A stretch of 64,000 nucleotides of DNA, taken from positions 62,001 through 126,000 of the forward strand of contig CAUYUJ010018056.1 of the NCBI GenBank assembly GCA_963575745.1. The letters are read 5' to 3'. Below are positions 61,707 through 64,000 of this stretch, one piece after another; within the stretch, counting starts at the first letter, position 1, and each line of letters opens with the position of its first letter. Made by a program: the position numbers and the translations under genes. The notes below the pieces were generated by a model. It was not told the DNA's origin and ran no database searches. It worked only from the letters and a program-made list of their open reading frames with translations. The DNA is from Prorocentrum cordatum. Its lineage: Eukaryota; Sar; Dinophyceae; Prorocentrales; Prorocentraceae.

Positions 61707-62090
61707 CATTTCAATATTGTTCGCTCCTATCTGCTCACGTGCGAATCAATACGTATATCCCAAACCCTCGGTACCCGCCCTCGTCGTTTTCGATCATACC
61801 CCCTCGGGGGCATACCTTCCTTACCTGCCACATGTATTTAGTGCAGCCCCTTAAACAAGGGAAGAGAGGAAGAGTGGAAGGGGGAGTGAGAATAATGGAG
61901 CACGAGAGAAATTAGCAGGAGGGGGTCAAGGAGCAGAAAACAAGTGGTATAACCAGACGGGCAGATCGGGTGGGCAGACCCATAGCGGGCAGGTCGGGAA
62001 AGACGGGCCCAGGCGACGAGGCCGAGCAGGCGGGTTGCTGACGCGTGGCTCCTGCATGAATCGCTAGGAAGTCTCGAGCGATAACGCGAT
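61707..62090. other. Unique stretch, no gene
   Basis: Mixed sequence. GGAAGTCTCGAGCGATAAC near 62066 is a member of the 43.7-kb repeat family. Confidence 0.4.
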
Positions 62091-62109
62091 TCCCAAGTAA
62101 ATCATGAGA

Positions 62110-62600
62110 AAAGCCAGCGTGGGCCACGAAGGGCATTAAATCCGAAGCCACAGGGCAGCGACGGGACCGCTGAGGGCAGCACCGGGGCCTCGCAGGGCAG
62201 ACAGGGGGCCACAAAGGGCGACAGCGGGGCCAGGAAGGGCATGCATATGGGGCCACGACGGGAGCGAGCTGGGGCCACGAAGGGCATTCGTATACGGGGC
62301 CACAAAGGGCGACAGCGGGCCACTGAGGGCAGCAAAGAGGCCACGAAGGGCAGCGAGGAGGCCACGAAGGGCGACGGCGGGGCTACGAAGGGCATGCGTA
62401 TGGGGCCACGACGGGCGCGTGCGAGCGGGGGCCACGAAGGGCATATAATGCGGGCCCACAAAGGGCAGCGACGGGGCCACTGAGGGCAGCAACGGGGCCA
62501 CGAAGGGCAGCGAGCGAAGGCGACCGCGGAACCAGCACGGGCAGCGAGGGGCATCGAAGGCGGGCGAAGGGCAGCGAGCGGCGACTGCAGTCATTAACGG
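62110..62600. repeat. GGGGCCACGAAGGGC minisatellite
   Basis: About 18-20 units of GGGGCCACGAAGGGCAGCGA-like sequence, 19-30 bp each. It keeps an open frame on the minus strand (Ala/Pro/Ser/Val-rich), which I reject as a gene. Confidence 0.9.
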
Positions 62601-62779
62601 GCTGGTCGGGCGGGCAGGCCTCGACGGGCGGGTCGAGCGGGCGGATCGTTGAAGCGTGGGTCTTGCTTGAACCACGAGGCAATGTGTAGCGGGGGCGCGA
62701 TTCCTCGGTGTCGACCACCGGCATCTGGATAAATTGTGAAGAAATATAAAGCGAAGCGGTTCGGTGGTAGGTTGCGATT

Positions 62780-63085
62780 GCGACGAAGTCCCAAGCGAGA
62801 ATGCGATTCGATATACACTGTCAGGAAGTATTAGGCGGGAGCCGCGGTTCGGTGGTAAACTGCCAGGAAATCCCAAGCGAAAGCGCGATTCTTTAATAAA
62901 TTGTAAGGAAGTCTCAAGCGGGATCCGTTGTTGTTGTAGGCGGGGGGGGCAACAATGCAGTTTGACCCGATTATATTGTGAGGAAGTCTCCAGCGGGAGC
63001 GCCGTTCCTGAGTAAATTTGGAGGAAGTCTCAGACGGGAGGGGGGTGTCTTGAGTAAATGTGTAGGAAGTCTCAGGCGGGAGCCG
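62780..63085. repeat. AGGAAGTCTC repeat array
   Basis: Six to seven units of GTAAATTGTAAGGAAGTCTC-like sequence followed by AAGCGGGA, 35-70 bp apart; same family as 43665-43990. Confidence 0.8.
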
Positions 63086-63242
63086 TTGTTGTTGGTAGTC
63101 CGGGGGGCCAAGGGCCCAGTTTGACCAGGAAGGTTTTCCATGTGAAAAAACAGGGTGCGAGCGTCGAGGGGCAGTTTGATTGAGAAAACAATATGCGCGG
63201 GTGAGAAGGATCAACAATAATTATTTTCAGAAATTAGAGTTC

Positions 63243-63274
<32 letters not shown>
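63243..63274. repeat. CAA microsatellite 3
   Basis: About ten ACA repeats ahead of copy 2 of the 195-bp repeat. Confidence 0.95.
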
Positions 63275-63275
<1 letters not shown>

Positions 63276-63287
63276 CACTTTACCCGA

Positions 63288-63482
63288 ACGCTCAGTGTTC
63301 TCACCAGTGCCAGGGTTTTCATGCGACGCCAGCCAATACCCCCACTTGGTGGGGGGGCAGTGCAAGCTCTACCAAATATCCCCACGACTCTCCGCCACCA
63401 CCCACACCCAGCTTCCCGCCCTATGACGTTCGGACACTTCACTTCGTGGCCTGCGGACGACCGTGGCTACTACACTGGCGTG
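63288..63482. repeat. 195-bp direct repeat, copy 2
   Basis: See 60445-60640; only a handful of differences. Confidence 0.9.
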
Positions 63483-63585
63483 GAGTACACACCCACAGAA
63501 GTTGTTAAGCCTACGTTCGTACACCACAGAAGTTGTTAAGCCTTGTTAACCCACAGAAGTTGTTAAGCCTTCCACAGAACATCTG
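63483..63585. repeat. CCACAGAAGTTGTTAAGCCT short tandem repeat
   Basis: Three copies at about 63493, 63523 and 63551, followed by TGATACACA repeats. Confidence 0.9.
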
Positions 63586-63649
63586 TTGCATATGATGCAT
63601 ATGGTACATGATACACATGATACACATGATACGGTTTTTGGAGATTTCG

Positions 63650-64000
63650 GCGTGCGCGCGCGAAGAAAAAACGAATGTGTCCCGCATGGTATTACTTGAC
63701 AGGGATGATGGCCCTGGCAGGTGCGCAACCGTTGTCGCAGAAGTTCGAAAAGTTGCTCGCAAAAGCCCGTTTGACAGAAATGTTTAAAAAGTGTTGGTTT
63801 TCCTACGAATCCGCAAGAGCGCGCGGGATGAGATTTTGACATTTTTTTGTTGAAAAACCATTGGTTTTTATGTTTTTATGTTAAAATCGTTCCGAACACT
63901 AAGCTTTTGGAAGGATTTCGTCTTGCGCGCGCGAATGTCCACTTTACCTTATTTTTTGCAAGGGATTCGTGAAATTTGATTATATTTGAACAAGAAATTT
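63650..64000. repeat. Copy of the 60.89-61.25 kb unit, runs off the window
   Basis: ATTTCGGCGTGCGCGCGCGA to the window end parallels 60892-61250 with scattered substitutions and small indels. Confidence 0.85.

Noticed and set aside
61912-62876. Ala/Pro/Val-rich minus-strand ORFs of 114-246 codons
   Set aside because: Translations of the GGGGCCACGAAGGGC minisatellite.

Overview
The window looks like nuclear DNA of a dinoflagellate. The main evidence is degraded copies of the dinoflagellate spliced leader (SL) in front of three separate protein-coding blocks, at 30608, 38426 and 44699. Supporting evidence is GC-rich sequence, very sparse host genes, many satellites and trinucleotide runs, decayed LINE and Ty1/copia retroelements, and an exon that starts after an AG|G acceptor. 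There are no bacterial operons, CRISPR arrays, rRNA genes or recognisable tRNA genes. The species cannot be named from sequence alone.

Layout. 0-5 kb: degenerate 82-95 bp repeat units, purine/pyrimidine tracts, an ATAC microsatellite and two small terminal-inverted-repeat (TIR) elements. 5-10.85 kb: a badly decayed Ty1/copia element on +, with integrase, reverse transcriptase (RT) and RNase H fragments. 10.9-19.5 kb: unassigned GC-rich DNA, miniature elements, more 82-95 bp repeat units (one cluster inverted) and CTC/GGA tracts. 20.0-24.5 kb: a fairly well preserved LINE on - (endonuclease, RT, C2H2 zinc fingers). 24.7-25.8 kb: a tyrosine-recombinase pseudogene on +, head to head with that LINE. 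26.55-29.63 kb: a 90-bp satellite of about 34 units. 30.6-35.4 kb: an older LINE on + with a relict SL at its 5' end. 38.4-41.3 kb: the best candidate host gene, an SGNH-like / IQ-motif / coiled-coil protein in three exons. 41.8-42.7 kb: a ~100-bp satellite. 44.7-47.0 kb: a secreted temptin / copper type II monooxygenase-like retrocopy behind tandem relict SLs, interrupted by a 5'-truncated LINE. 47.3-64 kb: tandem and dispersed repeats, including a 243-bp tandem repeat, a 1.5-kb heptamer array and CAA microsatellites flanked by duplicated sequence, with no convincing gene.

How the parts relate. Most recognisable protein sequence here is retrotransposon-derived, and two blocks carry marks of reverse-transcribed, trans-spliced mRNA. 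LINE enzymes are the likely source of that reverse transcription, which links the LINEs with the SL-tagged gene copies. Several families of short TIR elements, some with 5-bp target duplications, are inserted throughout. One of them sits on the stop codon of the SGNH/IQ gene. Frameshifts and stops in the pseudogenes could be real decay or partly assembly error; the sequence alone does not decide this.
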